Notes under the pieces: model-generated
Database searches by the model: none
Told to the model about the DNA's origin: nothing
Seen by the model: only the letters and a program-made list of their open reading frames with translations
Part shown: positions 48,038 to 56,459 of the stretch, in pieces
Numbering within the stretch: the first letter of the stretch is position 1
Layout of the letters: every line of letters begins with the position of its first letter
Virus record (IMG/VR): IMGVR_UViG_3300042731_008016
Span: 36,840-100,839 of that record
Direction: 5' to 3' (one strand)
Source: a virus
DNA length: 64,000 nucleotides
Translations under genes and position numbers: made by a program

Positions 48038-48812
48038 CACAGATTTAGAGGGAGTTGATTTTCACTTCATTCAGGATGGGGCTGTCAGTAGGTATACGAG
48101 CATAAGATATGCCTCAGACGAATCAATAGAAGAAAACCTAAAACTCCTTAAAGAAGTAGATCTCCCTAATAAAGAAATTCTAGTAAAGCCATTTAATACT
48201 GGTACATCAATTCATAAAGAACTTCAACTAGATATCTTCTTCCCCAGGTATGAGTATGCCATTATGTGTGATGATGACCTTATTTTCAGTAAAGACTATA
48301 TTGCTAACGTTAAAAAACTGTTTGAACAATTTAAAGATGATCCGAAAGCAGGAATGCTTCAAACATCATTTAGGCATACTGGTAAGAAATTCCAAGGTCT
48401 AAAAGAAGCGAAAAAGCTAAATGATAGCGTATCCTATGGCTTTTCTCATCGATGGGAACAAGGATTCTGGAAAGAGAGTGCCGAGAAAATTAAACCAATT
48501 ATTAGACCCTACTTCGATTTAATAAGAAATATTGATTTTAACAAACTGTGGAGACAGCTTGGATCTTACCAAGAAATTCGCAAAGAGATAGCCAAAATAT
48601 ATGGAGTTGCTTTTGCTGGAGATCATGTCTTAGAGGTTAGTACCCAAATGGCTGGTTATTCAGGGTTACATACAAACATTAATCTTCACAAAACTATTGG
48701 TAAAAGGGGAGATTATAGTTTCAAGGGAGGAAGGTTCGATGGAGGTTCTTATGGTAAAATCAAATTACACCAATTAGGTGAAGTTGAAAGGTATAGATTA
48801 TGTCAAGAGTAG
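47946..48812 (+). CDS. GT-A-fold glycosyltransferase-like protein
   Basis: 288 residues: KLCIGIRTLNRTDYLKRSLD, VDFHFIQDGAVSRYTS, and YAIMCDDDLIFSKDYIANVK near 97-116 (DDD metal site). Paralogue of 38369-39241 with the same order of motifs. Its start lies 92 bases inside the preceding gene; the N-terminal motif falls partly within that overlap, so the start is well supported. Confidence 0.7.
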   Translation: MIKKPNKLCIGIRTLNRTDYLKRSLDSLLSNTDLEGVDFHFIQDGAVSRYTSIRYASDESIEENLKLLKEVDLPNKEILVKPFNTGTSIHKELQLDIFFPRYEYAIMCDDDLIFSKDYIANVKKLFEQFKDDPKAGMLQTSFRHTGKKFQGLKEAKKLNDSVSYGFSHRWEQGFWKESAEKIKPIIRPYFDLIRNIDFNKLWRQLGSYQEIRKEIAKIYGVAFAGDHVLEVSTQMAGYSGLHTNINLHKTIGKRGDYSFKGGRFDGGSYGKIKLHQLGEVERYRLCQE

Positions 48813-49543
48813 GAGTCTTTATTTTAAACTACATGCGACCAGATACTACACCAAAAGTAGTTGATTCTGTTTTGCACCAAAGTATTAAACCAGATGTGAT
48901 TTTTGTTTGGAATAATAATCCAAAAATTACAGCAAACTTTTCTGGTTGTATAAACATTAATTCACAAGAAAATTTTAGATGCTTAATAAGACATGCTGTT
49001 GCACTTGCAAGGCATGATATTGATTACTGGCTATTTATTGATGATGATGTTCAATTAAAACCAAAGGCTCTAGAAAACTTCATACATTACTCTAAAAAAT
49101 ATCCCAAATCTATTATTGGTTATTATGGCCGAAATATAATTGAAGCTCCTGGATATTATTCTCTAGATAGAAGCAATTGGTTTACTGGAGTTGAAAAAGA
49201 AGTCGATATGATTATGGGTATGGTTCATTTTTGTCATAGAGATAAATTAGTAAATTCATTTTTACTAAGAAAAAAACTTCCAGATATGCCAATGACTGAA
49301 GATGATATTATTTTAAGCTTGAGTAACAAATATATTGATAAACAAAAAAATTATGTAATTCCATATACTAATGAAAGTGGACCAATCCCTATGGGCAGCA
49401 ATCACTTAGGATTAAGTGCTCAAGGAGGACATTCATCTAGAAGAAAAGAGATTGTAAAAATTATTACTGAATGGGCTGGTATCTCAAAAAAGATGCCAGA
49501 TCCAAAGGTTCCACCACAGGGACCTCATTTTAAGGAGCTCTAA
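48800..49543 (+). CDS. GT-A-fold glycosyltransferase-like protein
   Basis: 247 residues: VGVFILNYMRPDTTPKVVDS, DVIFVWNNNPKI, YWLFIDDDVQLKPKALENFI near 75-94 with DDD, and MPMTEDDIILSLSNKY, which supplies the usual catalytic acidic pair. GT2/EXTL-like in style. Overlaps previous gene by 13 bases. Confidence 0.72.
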   Translation: MSRVGVFILNYMRPDTTPKVVDSVLHQSIKPDVIFVWNNNPKITANFSGCININSQENFRCLIRHAVALARHDIDYWLFIDDDVQLKPKALENFIHYSKKYPKSIIGYYGRNIIEAPGYYSLDRSNWFTGVEKEVDMIMGMVHFCHRDKLVNSFLLRKKLPDMPMTEDDIILSLSNKYIDKQKNYVIPYTNESGPIPMGSNHLGLSAQGGHSSRRKEIVKIITEWAGISKKMPDPKVPPQGPHFKEL

Positions 49544-49544
49544 T

Positions 49545-50063
49545 ATGCCAAGTGCAGTAAGATTAAGAATATTCGAAACAATGGAAGAATATGTAAAAAT
49601 ACTTGAGCCAAATAACAAGGGCTGGAGAGTTCTTGAAATTGGAATAGATGGCGACCCAAAACCAGGTGGAAATTTTAAGTATTTTGGTACGGGTAATGTG
49701 TATGAAACATTAGACTACCTCGAGAGACTAAACCCCACTTATGTACAAGATATCCAAAAAACAAATTTAGAAGCAGAAAAATTTGATTTAATTATTTGTT
49801 CTCAAACACTAGAACACGTTTATAATCCAATAAAAGCAATTAATGAAATATTCAGATTAACTAAAAAGGGTGGCTACGCAATACTAGACGCACCTTTCAC
49901 TTATCCCTATCATCCAGCATCGGGATATGACGATTATTGGAGAATGACCCCAGCATTATTACAAACAGTTGCAACAAAAGCTGGATTTACTGAAGTAATA
50001 CATGATATGTCAAACAATTTATTAACATCAATTTTAGTAAGGAGGGGAAAATGTTTAAAATAG
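49545..50063 (+). CDS. class I SAM-dependent methyltransferase
   Basis: 172 residues: WRVLEIGIDGDPKPGGNFKY near 27-46, DLIICSQTLEHVYNPIKAIN near 83-102, LTKKGGYAILDAPF. Similar in style to the methyltransferase domain of the fusion protein at 35452. Strong candidate for glycan methylation. Confidence 0.8.
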   Translation: MPSAVRLRIFETMEEYVKILEPNNKGWRVLEIGIDGDPKPGGNFKYFGTGNVYETLDYLERLNPTYVQDIQKTNLEAEKFDLIICSQTLEHVYNPIKAINEIFRLTKKGGYAILDAPFTYPYHPASGYDDYWRMTPALLQTVATKAGFTEVIHDMSNNLLTSILVRRGKCLK

Positions 50064-50824
50064 GGATAGTTGGATATGGAGTCGTTGGAAAGGCTCAAGC
50101 AAAATTCTTTGGAATAGAGAATTGCCTCATTCATGATCCAAATCAGGGATATAAAAATAGAGCTTTAATCAACAAAGAGTGTGATATGGCTTTTATATGT
50201 GTTCCAACGCCAATGAAAGAAGACATGTCATGTGACATATCTATAGTTGAAGAAGCTGTAGCATGGCTAGAGGTTCCAGTTATTGTGATTCGATCTACAG
50301 TTACGCCAGGAACAAGCGAATACCTATATAAAAAATATAGAAAGCAAATTGTGTTCGAGCCAGAATACCTAGGAGAAACTATCCATCACCCATACCTCGA
50401 TTTAAGAAAAAGACCATTTGTTATTTTAGGCGGATTACCAGGTCCAAGAAAAGTAGTCATCATGTATATGCAGAAGTTTATGCACGCTGACACTAAGTTC
50501 TACCAAACAAATTGGAAAACAGCAGAATTGGTTAAATACGCTGAAAATAGTTTTTTAGGATTAAAAGTAACCTTTTGTAATCAACTTTATGATATTTGTG
50601 AAAAATTAAATATAGATTATAACGAACTCAGAGAACTTTGGTTAGCTGATAATCGTATAAATAGAAGTCACACTCTTGTTTATCCTGATAAAAGAGGATT
50701 TTACGGCAAATGCCTTCCTAAAGATATTAATGCCATTTGTAAAAAAGCAAACGATATTGGAAAACCATTTAAGTTAATGGAAGAGGTTCTAAAAATAAAT
50801 AGTGAATTATTAAAAAATAATTAA
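50051..50824 (+). CDS. UDP-glucose/GDP-mannose dehydrogenase family protein
   Basis: 257 residues: FKIGIVGYGVVGKAQAKFFG, FICVPTPM, IVIRSTVTPGTSEYLYKKY, VFEPEYLGE, and catalytic Cys in GFYGKCLPKDINAI near 215-228. Again the C-terminal UDP-binding domain of full enzymes is absent. Only distantly like the copy at 20104. Site aggagggg upstream; overlaps the methyltransferase by 13 bases. Confidence 0.82.
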   Translation: MFKIGIVGYGVVGKAQAKFFGIENCLIHDPNQGYKNRALINKECDMAFICVPTPMKEDMSCDISIVEEAVAWLEVPVIVIRSTVTPGTSEYLYKKYRKQIVFEPEYLGETIHHPYLDLRKRPFVILGGLPGPRKVVIMYMQKFMHADTKFYQTNWKTAELVKYAENSFLGLKVTFCNQLYDICEKLNIDYNELRELWLADNRINRSHTLVYPDKRGFYGKCLPKDINAICKKANDIGKPFKLMEEVLKINSELLKNN

Positions 50825-50853
50825 TTGAAGTATTTGTATATATATTATATAAT
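50825..50853 (+). promoter_or_regulatory. promoter of a leaderless LAGLIDADG gene
   Basis: -35 TTGAAG at 50825-50830 directly follows the preceding stop codon; 17-bp spacer; -10 TATAAT at 50848-50853. ATG at 50860 is 6 bases past the -10. No ribosome site. Confidence 0.75.
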
Positions 50854-50859
50854 TCTGCT

Positions 50860-51315
50860 ATGACTAAAAATGAGGAGTTAGCATATATAGCAGGAATAAT
50901 AGATGGAGAAGGTTATTTAGGGATTGGAACAACAAAATCAAGCGTTGGGAATATTTGTTATTATCCAAGATTAACAATCCATATGTTAGATGAAGAAGCA
51001 ATAAAAATAGCTTGTGACTTTTTCAAAATTAAAATTAGACGTAGTAAATTAAATAAGAAAGACTATTATAGTTTTTACGCTACTGGTAAAAAATTAAAAG
51101 AGGTATTACTGAAAATAATAAGTTATTTACAGGTTAAAAAAACTCACGCACTTCTATTATTAGAATTAATAAAAACAAAAGATGATTATAAACCAATTCC
51201 TATTAGAAAAAATGGGCACTTTGCTGGAACAAAACCAGTTCCAAAAGAAGTAACTAAAAAAAGAAAACTTATTTATGATGATTTTAGAAAATTACAAGAA
51301 AGACATAAAAAATGA
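50860..51315 (+). CDS. single-motif LAGLIDADG homing endonuclease
   Basis: 151 residues with one motif AYIAGIIDGEGYLGI (residues 8-22), Glu replacing the second Asp as often seen. Basic tail (KEVTKKRKLIYDDFRKLQER). Inserted between dehydrogenase and deacetylase-like genes with its own promoter; its end overlaps the next ATG by 4 bases, keeping downstream translation coupled. Likely homodimeric nuclease. Confidence 0.85.
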   Translation: MTKNEELAYIAGIIDGEGYLGIGTTKSSVGNICYYPRLTIHMLDEEAIKIACDFFKIKIRRSKLNKKDYYSFYATGKKLKEVLLKIISYLQVKKTHALLLLELIKTKDDYKPIPIRKNGHFAGTKPVPKEVTKKRKLIYDDFRKLQERHKK

Positions 51316-51851
51316 AAAACTCTAAACAACCAAGTAAAATTGTTTATTTGGACTTCGATGATTTTTCAGAAAAAAACCATCGTCTAGATTTACTTTGGCA
51401 ACTTCACGATCAGTTTGATAATTTCAAAGTCAATCTATTTACTATTCCAACTAAAGTAACACCAGCGTTTCTTGAGTATTTGAACCAACCATATTTAAAA
51501 CACTGGATTCAACTGTGTGTGCATGGCTTTTATCACAAAAACAATGAAGAAGTATCTGAGCAGGATTTTAAACGAATAGAAGGTAAATATGCCAAAGTTT
51601 ATCGAGCTCCATATTGGCAACTTTCAGATGTTATGTACGAGCGACTTAAAAAGCTCGGTTATAAAATTATGATTCACCCAGATGATCCAAGACAGGGAAT
51701 TAAATACAATTGGAATACAAAAGACTCTCCCCCATTTCTAAAAGTTCTTTATGGCCATGGCCATGTTCAAAATATCTGTGACAATGGCATCGAACAGTCA
51801 ATGGAAAATATTTTAAAATTACCAAAAGATACGGAGTTCAAATTCCTATGA
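51312..51851 (+). CDS. polysaccharide deacetylase-like protein
   Basis: 179 residues: KIVYLDFDDFSEKN near the start (the DD pair of NodB enzymes), then LCVHGFYHKNNEE near 71-83 (HxxxH metal ligands) and VYRAPYWQLSDVMYERLKKL (the RxPY box). These are the three core NodB motifs, in a shortened protein like DUF2334 relatives. It would remove acetyl groups from amino sugars. Confidence 0.7.
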   Translation: MKNSKQPSKIVYLDFDDFSEKNHRLDLLWQLHDQFDNFKVNLFTIPTKVTPAFLEYLNQPYLKHWIQLCVHGFYHKNNEEVSEQDFKRIEGKYAKVYRAPYWQLSDVMYERLKKLGYKIMIHPDDPRQGIKYNWNTKDSPPFLKVLYGHGHVQNICDNGIEQSMENILKLPKDTEFKFL

Positions 51852-52453
51852 CAGCCAAAATAACACCACCAATTAAATTCGACAAAAACAACTATACTAT
51901 GGAGGAGTACATACACCTCCAGACCACCTCTGCTGGTGGAAGCAGACACACCCCATTTGGAGATAGAATCAAAAACTCTGTTCAAAGATATAAAGATTAT
52001 TTCAAAGGCCCAAGAGTTTTGGATGTTGGTTGCGGTGATGGGCTTGGTATAGAACTGATTAAGGCGCTTGGGTTTGAATGTGAGGGGCTAAAAGCAATAG
52101 ACAAAAAAATTGAGTATGGGAGAACCTTCGGAGTAAAAATAACAAAAGGGTTCCAGGAAAAGATGCCTTTCAAAGATAAGGAGTTTGACACACTCTTTTC
52201 ATCCCACGTACTAGAACACAGCTATGACGTAGAAGCAGCAGCAGCTGAGTATGCCAGAGTAGCCAAAAGAGCCATCATTATAATCCCAACCGAGCCAGAA
52301 AAACAATGTATTTCTCATCCTAGTGCATTTAAGGATGCTGTGGAGTTAAAAGAATTATTTAAGGATAAGGGTGATATTGTCGCCGAAGAATCTTTGTACA
52401 GAATGCAGAGCGAGCATACAATTATCATAGACTTTTATGAAACCAAAAATTAG
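51848..52453 (+). CDS. class I SAM-dependent methyltransferase
   Basis: 201 residues: RVLDVGCGDGLGIELIKALG near 56-75, FDTLFSSHVLEHSYDVEAAA near 114-133. UbiE-like. Overlaps neighbours by 4 and 17 bases. Probably methylates a glycan residue. Confidence 0.88.
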   Translation: MTAKITPPIKFDKNNYTMEEYIHLQTTSAGGSRHTPFGDRIKNSVQRYKDYFKGPRVLDVGCGDGLGIELIKALGFECEGLKAIDKKIEYGRTFGVKITKGFQEKMPFKDKEFDTLFSSHVLEHSYDVEAAAAEYARVAKRAIIIIPTEPEKQCISHPSAFKDAVELKELFKDKGDIVAEESLYRMQSEHTIIIDFYETKN

Positions 52454-53156
52454 CGTAATCATCAGCACATACAATAGACCAGAGATGCTCCAACGAGCTA
52501 TAGACAGTGTATTGGCCCAGACATTTAAGAACTTTGAATTAATTGTCGTCGATGACCATTCAAAGGTTCCACCCAAGTTTAACCTCCCAGACGAGGAAAA
52601 GAGAGTGGTGGCCATGAGGCTCCCACACAATAGCGGGTATCAAGTAATTCCTAAGAATGTGGGTATCATGATTTCTCGGGGCGAGTACATTGCCTATCTA
52701 GATGATGACAACGTTTATCTACCAAACCACTTAGAAGTGCTTTACAAAGCCATTACCAAACATCAAGCTGATGTTGTTTATGGAGATAGAATTTATAAAA
52801 GCACCGATCCAAACGAGAAGAAATTCATGGGAACACAGAGCTATCCATACGATCTCGGACAAATTAATCAGGCAAACTATGTTGACACTTCAGATATTAT
52901 GCACACTATCCAAGCAATGAATGACGTTGGTTTCTGGGATATCTTCTGGGAGAGAAAGGCAGACTGGCTATTAATGGTTAGATTTGGAAAGGCTGGTAAA
53001 AAGATAATTCATGTTCCTAAAGTAATCACAGAATATTGGTGGCACTCTGATAATATCGGTCAGCAAAATCCAGATGGCGGGGCTTATCCGCAGTCTACTA
53101 AACAAATGAGAGGTCATATTAGAGATTTAGCAACCGATGTTCATAAAGGAAAATGA
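52437..53156 (+). CDS. GT2-type glycosyltransferase
   Basis: 239 residues: KISVIISTYNRPEMLQRAID, FELIVVDDHSKVPP, YIAYLDDDNVYLPNHLEVLY near 82-101 (DDD) and DIFWERKADWLLMVRF. A classic GT-A fold inverting enzyme. It overlaps the methyltransferase by 17 bases. Confidence 0.9.
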   Translation: MKPKISVIISTYNRPEMLQRAIDSVLAQTFKNFELIVVDDHSKVPPKFNLPDEEKRVVAMRLPHNSGYQVIPKNVGIMISRGEYIAYLDDDNVYLPNHLEVLYKAITKHQADVVYGDRIYKSTDPNEKKFMGTQSYPYDLGQINQANYVDTSDIMHTIQAMNDVGFWDIFWERKADWLLMVRFGKAGKKIIHVPKVITEYWWHSDNIGQQNPDGGAYPQSTKQMRGHIRDLATDVHKGK

Positions 53157-53455
53157 TGAAAATATACGAAGACTTTCTAAACAGCAAATGCAAAATAACT
53201 TATTGGGAAGATAAAACATGGAAAGATTGGTTTGCTGATCTTCTAATCGTTTTAAATAAAGAGACAGAAGGTTTTAGCGGAAAAAGACCAAATACTGATA
53301 GTGGATGGTGCTATCAGTTAGCGGATGGCCTAAGTATGTTGGAACCTAAAATTATAAAAAGTAGAGACGATGAGGGTTATCCTGCCGACATAGACTGGAA
53401 GTTACAAGAAAAAGTTTTTAATAAATTAATCAAATATGTTTTTAAGATAAAATGA
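53153..53455 (+). CDS. hypothetical protein, 100 aa
   Basis: Contains FSGKRPNTDSGWCYQLADGL and a Trp-rich N-terminus (YWEDKTWKDWFADLLIVLN). This resembles short phage proteins of unknown role; it carries no motif I can assign. Coupled by 4-base overlaps on both sides. Confidence 0.45.
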   Translation: MMKIYEDFLNSKCKITYWEDKTWKDWFADLLIVLNKETEGFSGKRPNTDSGWCYQLADGLSMLEPKIIKSRDDEGYPADIDWKLQEKVFNKLIKYVFKIK

Positions 53456-54132
53456 AAGTAGCTTTATTTACCCTAACAAAGGATAGGCTTGAATATACCA
53501 AGCAAACATTTAAAAGCCTCAAAAAGAAGACTCATATTCCCTATGACCATTTTGTTTTGGATCAAGGTAGCAAAGATGGAACTGTTGATTGGTTAAACAG
53601 CTTCACTCATAAGTTAGGGAAAATATATGTATACCCACTTAACATGAATATTGGAATCAATCGTGGTGTGAATTATATTGTAGATAAAATCGGAGATCGA
53701 TACGATATTATTGTTAAAATCGATAATGATGTTGAAATAGAGACAGATGGCTGGCTTGAAAAAATGATTAAAGTCTTGGCACCAAAGTCAGTGATCTCCC
53801 CATACGTTAAAGGCTTAATTGATAATAGAGGTGGCGTAAATAGATATAGCCATATCAAAGAGTTGAATATTGGTTTGACTCCATTTATAGGTGGTATTTG
53901 TATGATCGGCCACAGGAAAGCCTGGAATGAGGATTCTGGAGGCTGGGAATATCCAAGACCAAAACATGCTGGTGGTGATAAAGCCTTTTGTCAAAAACTA
54001 GAATTAGCTGGTTATAAGTTTGGATATGTTGAAAATGTTATAATCAAACACATAGAGTCCACAACTGGTCAACATGAACGATATCCAGATTATTTTAAAC
54101 TTAGAAAAGAAGAGCGTACAAAAATTTTTTAG
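53452..54132 (+). CDS. GT2-type glycosyltransferase
   Basis: 226 residues: KVALFTLTKDRLEYTKQTFK, HFVLDQGSKDGTVDWL, MNIGINRGVNYIV, DIIVKIDNDVEIETDGWLEK near 84-103 (DND as DxD) and GGDKAFCQKLELAGYKFGYV. Inverting GT-A enzyme. Confidence 0.88.
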   Translation: MKVALFTLTKDRLEYTKQTFKSLKKKTHIPYDHFVLDQGSKDGTVDWLNSFTHKLGKIYVYPLNMNIGINRGVNYIVDKIGDRYDIIVKIDNDVEIETDGWLEKMIKVLAPKSVISPYVKGLIDNRGGVNRYSHIKELNIGLTPFIGGICMIGHRKAWNEDSGGWEYPRPKHAGGDKAFCQKLELAGYKFGYVENVIIKHIESTTGQHERYPDYFKLRKEERTKIF

Positions 54133-54141
54133 GATAAAAAT

Positions 54142-54453
54142 ATGAAATTCAAATCTAATCAACAACCAAAATTACTCAAAAGAACATATACTTGTAGAAA
54201 ATGTGGAAATAAATGGGACCAAACATTAGGTACTTCCTTTATTACTTCTACAATTCCAGATTGTCCAAATTGTACTGCTAAATCAAAATATATATCTGTT
54301 CAAGAAACAAAAATTAATCAATTTAAAATAGATAATCCAACTGGAAAAGAATTTGGCAGAGCAGATAATGAAGAAATAATCAAAGAGTCTAAAAAAATAT
54401 TTAAAAAGGGCGTCGTAGAACAAGAGGGTGTTGAAATCAAAGGAATAAAATAG
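54142..54453 (+). CDS. zinc-ribbon (FmdB-like) protein, 103 aa
   Basis: YTCRKCGNKWDQTLGTSF near 14-31 and CPNCTAKSKY near 41, the layout of FmdB-type putative regulatory zinc ribbons. Acidic/basic mixed tail. Last gene of the sugar operon; a promoter follows. Confidence 0.55.
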   Translation: MKFKSNQQPKLLKRTYTCRKCGNKWDQTLGTSFITSTIPDCPNCTAKSKYISVQETKINQFKIDNPTGKEFGRADNEEIIKESKKIFKKGVVEQEGVEIKGIK

Positions 54454-54463
54454 TATTGTATAT

Positions 54464-54493
54464 TTGACAAGTAGAGTATACCTTTAATATACT
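54464..54493 (+). promoter_or_regulatory. late promoter of the capsid operon, overlapped by an inverted repeat
   Basis: -35 TTGACA at 54464-54469, 18-bp spacer, -10 TATACT at 54488-54493. CAAGTA (54468-54473) and TACTTG (54490-54495) form an inverted repeat covering both hexamers, as an operator would. AAAGTCTTA starts 11 bases after the -10, as after the promoter at 57526. Confidence 0.75.
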
Positions 54494-54511
54494 TGTCCTA
54501 GGTAAAGTCTT

Positions 54512-54534
54512 AGTTAAGAGTTCCAGTTAAGAGT
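54512..54534 (+). repeat. direct repeat AGTTAAGAGT x2 in the capsid operon leader
   Basis: Two identical 10-mers at 54512-54521 and 54525-54534, three bases apart. They lie between promoter and terminator-like hairpin, possibly a protein-binding or antitermination site. Confidence 0.45.
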
Positions 54535-54569
54535 CTACAGTGGTAGAACTCGTTTTGGAGCTCTTTTTT
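54529..54569 (+). terminator. terminator-like hairpin in the leader (possible attenuator)
   Basis: AAGAG (54529-54533) pairs with CTCTT (54561-54565), enclosing TCTAC/GTAGA (54534-54538, 54543-54547) and CTC/GAG; six T residues follow at 54564-54569. Placed before, not after, the gene at 54588, it would gate expression of the capsid operon. Confidence 0.4.
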
Positions 54570-54587
54570 AATGAGAGAAAAAGAGTT

Positions 54588-54881
54588 ATGAACCTTATTT
54601 ACAATTGTGGCTACTATGCAACCTTAAAATTACAAGGCAAGCATACATACAAATGGTATACATTTAAAAAAAGGTTCGTTACCGAGGTTGATAATAGCGA
54701 CGGTGAGGAATTTTTAAAATTAACCTCAAAAAACGTTGCTTGGTGTCCTAAAAATAATAAGACTCTACCTCCGTTCATGAAACTAGAAAACTGGTGTGCT
54801 GGTAAAAAAGGAAGGTTTGATTCTAAACCTTTTAAAAAATATGATCCAGATAAGTACAAAGAACTCTTCTTGTTAAAATAG
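54588..54881 (+). CDS. hypothetical protein, 97 aa
   Basis: ATG 54588 chosen because the longer frame from 54540 begins inside the leader hairpin. Aromatic-rich (MNLIYNCGYYATLKLQGKHT, KWYTFKKRF) with a WCAGKKGRF segment. First gene of the late operon. Not recognised. Confidence 0.5.
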   Translation: MNLIYNCGYYATLKLQGKHTYKWYTFKKRFVTEVDNSDGEEFLKLTSKNVAWCPKNNKTLPPFMKLENWCAGKKGRFDSKPFKKYDPDKYKELFLLK

Positions 54882-54922
54882 AAAACTTTAAAAAATTCTT
54901 AAAGGGAGTTAATTAAAAAGCT

Positions 54923-56401
54923 ATGACAAATAAAACACAACGATTCAAAATTTCATTGCCAATTCTCAAAACACGTATCGAAATCCAAAAGGATGAAGAT
55001 GGTAATGAGAAGGAAGTGAGGTTTGTTGAAGGTTTGGCATCTGGTACAGAGAAAGATTTGCATGGAGATAAAATGGCTCCTTCAGCCATTCAGTCCATGG
55101 CAGACTCTCTAAAACTGCATGTCATCAATCTTAACGATGAACATAATACTTCATGGCAAAGCGAATTAGGAGAAATAACGCAACTGAATGTAACAGAAAA
55201 AGACAATTTAGTAATCGAAGCAAAATTGAACGAAATGAGTAAAGCCAATGATCTTTGGTATGCTTTAACAAAAAACAATAAAAAGCTAGGTCTTTCTATT
55301 GGTGGTTATGTTAAAGAATACGAAATGGAAAAAGATGAAAGTGGCGATAACCCAAAGTGGATTCGTGTCTATAAAGACATTGAATTAGATCACATTGCGG
55401 TAACATCAAGACCTGCTTATCCTAAAGCATGGGTTTCTGTGATTTCGAAATCAATGGAAGCCAGCGAGCAAGAACTCCAAAAAGTCAATAAGAGAATGCC
55501 CGCTGAATTAAACAAAGAGCAACATTTAAAAGAACTTGCTCACCAAATAGTTCGAAGCATTCAAGATATGGAAGCAGACTTGCTTCTAGAAATGACCATG
55601 GTTGGTCTATCTTATTTGAATGAAGAACAATTATCATTAGTTGAAAGGAATCTTCCTATGAGTAAAAAAGATGTCTCACTGGAAGCTGAAGAGGCCAAAA
55701 AAGCAGCCGATGCAGAAGTCCAACCCGAGGACGAGAAAGCTGAAACTTCAGCAACCCCAGAGAATGAGTCATCCGAAGACGAATCTCAAGTAGAGGGAGA
55801 AACCAAAGAAGAAGCCGAGGAAGCTGATACTACTGACGCAAAATCAGAAGGGGAAGAGTCAACAGAGAAATCTGAAGGCGATGAAGCCTCTGAAGAAGAC
55901 GCAAGTGGCGATGGTGACAAAGCTGAAACTGAGGAATCTACTGAAACAGAAGATAAGTCGGGAGATGATTCGGGCGAAGAAGAAAATGATGGCGAAGGCG
56001 ATGAAGAGACCGAAGATACCGATTCAGAAGAAACCGAAGGCGATGAGTCTGAGGAATCTGAAGAGGATGAATCTGAGGAAAAATCTCTAGATGCTAAAGA
56101 GAACAGTCAAGTTCTCAAAATGGTTACAGAACTTCAAAAAAGCCTCAAGAAAATGGTAGATACCAATAAAACTCTCGTTGAGAGAATTGAGGAACTTGAA
56201 GGTCAACCAGCTACTCGCAAAACCGTTGAAATCACAAAGTCTGTTGGCGATGACGACTCTGAAGAAGTCAGTGCTGCAGATTTAAAGAAAGAACGGGATG
56301 AAAAAATTGCTGATTTAAGAAAAAATCATGCAAATGATCCCGCACTCTTCTCTAAGATTCAACGAGTAAGAGCCGATTACGCTTCAAGGATCAAAGAGTA
56401 A
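54923..56401 (+). CDS. HK97-type prohead protease fused to acidic scaffold
   Basis: 492 residues. About 1-190 form the U35-type serine protease: VRFVEGLASGTEKDLHGDKM, the His in VINLNDEHNTS, catalytic Ser in KKLGLSIGGYVKE (near 119) and DHIAVTSRPAYPKAW. About 255-390 is an extremely Glu/Asp-rich region, followed by a coiled coil (MVTELQKSLKKMVDTNKTLV) and a charged C-terminus, as in protease-scaffold fusions. It guides capsid assembly and then cleaves the scaffold and itself. Directly before the capsid gene. Confidence 0.85.
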   Translation: MTNKTQRFKISLPILKTRIEIQKDEDGNEKEVRFVEGLASGTEKDLHGDKMAPSAIQSMADSLKLHVINLNDEHNTSWQSELGEITQLNVTEKDNLVIEAKLNEMSKANDLWYALTKNNKKLGLSIGGYVKEYEMEKDESGDNPKWIRVYKDIELDHIAVTSRPAYPKAWVSVISKSMEASEQELQKVNKRMPAELNKEQHLKELAHQIVRSIQDMEADLLLEMTMVGLSYLNEEQLSLVERNLPMSKKDVSLEAEEAKKAADAEVQPEDEKAETSATPENESSEDESQVEGETKEEAEEADTTDAKSEGEESTEKSEGDEASEEDASGDGDKAETEESTETEDKSGDDSGEEENDGEGDEETEDTDSEETEGDESEESEEDESEEKSLDAKENSQVLKMVTELQKSLKKMVDTNKTLVERIEELEGQPATRKTVEITKSVGDDDSEEVSAADLKKERDEKIADLRKNHANDPALFSKIQRVRADYASRIKE

Positions 56402-56459
56402 AAGTTAAAGTTTATAGATATTAATTATTAATTGCTCAAGCAGAAAAGGGCCAAAAAAT

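Noticed and set aside
55881-56090. 69-codon frame inside the protease-scaffold gene
   Set aside because: Arises from the Glu/Asp-rich repeat codons of the scaffold read in another frame; Met/Lys-rich and without ribosome site.
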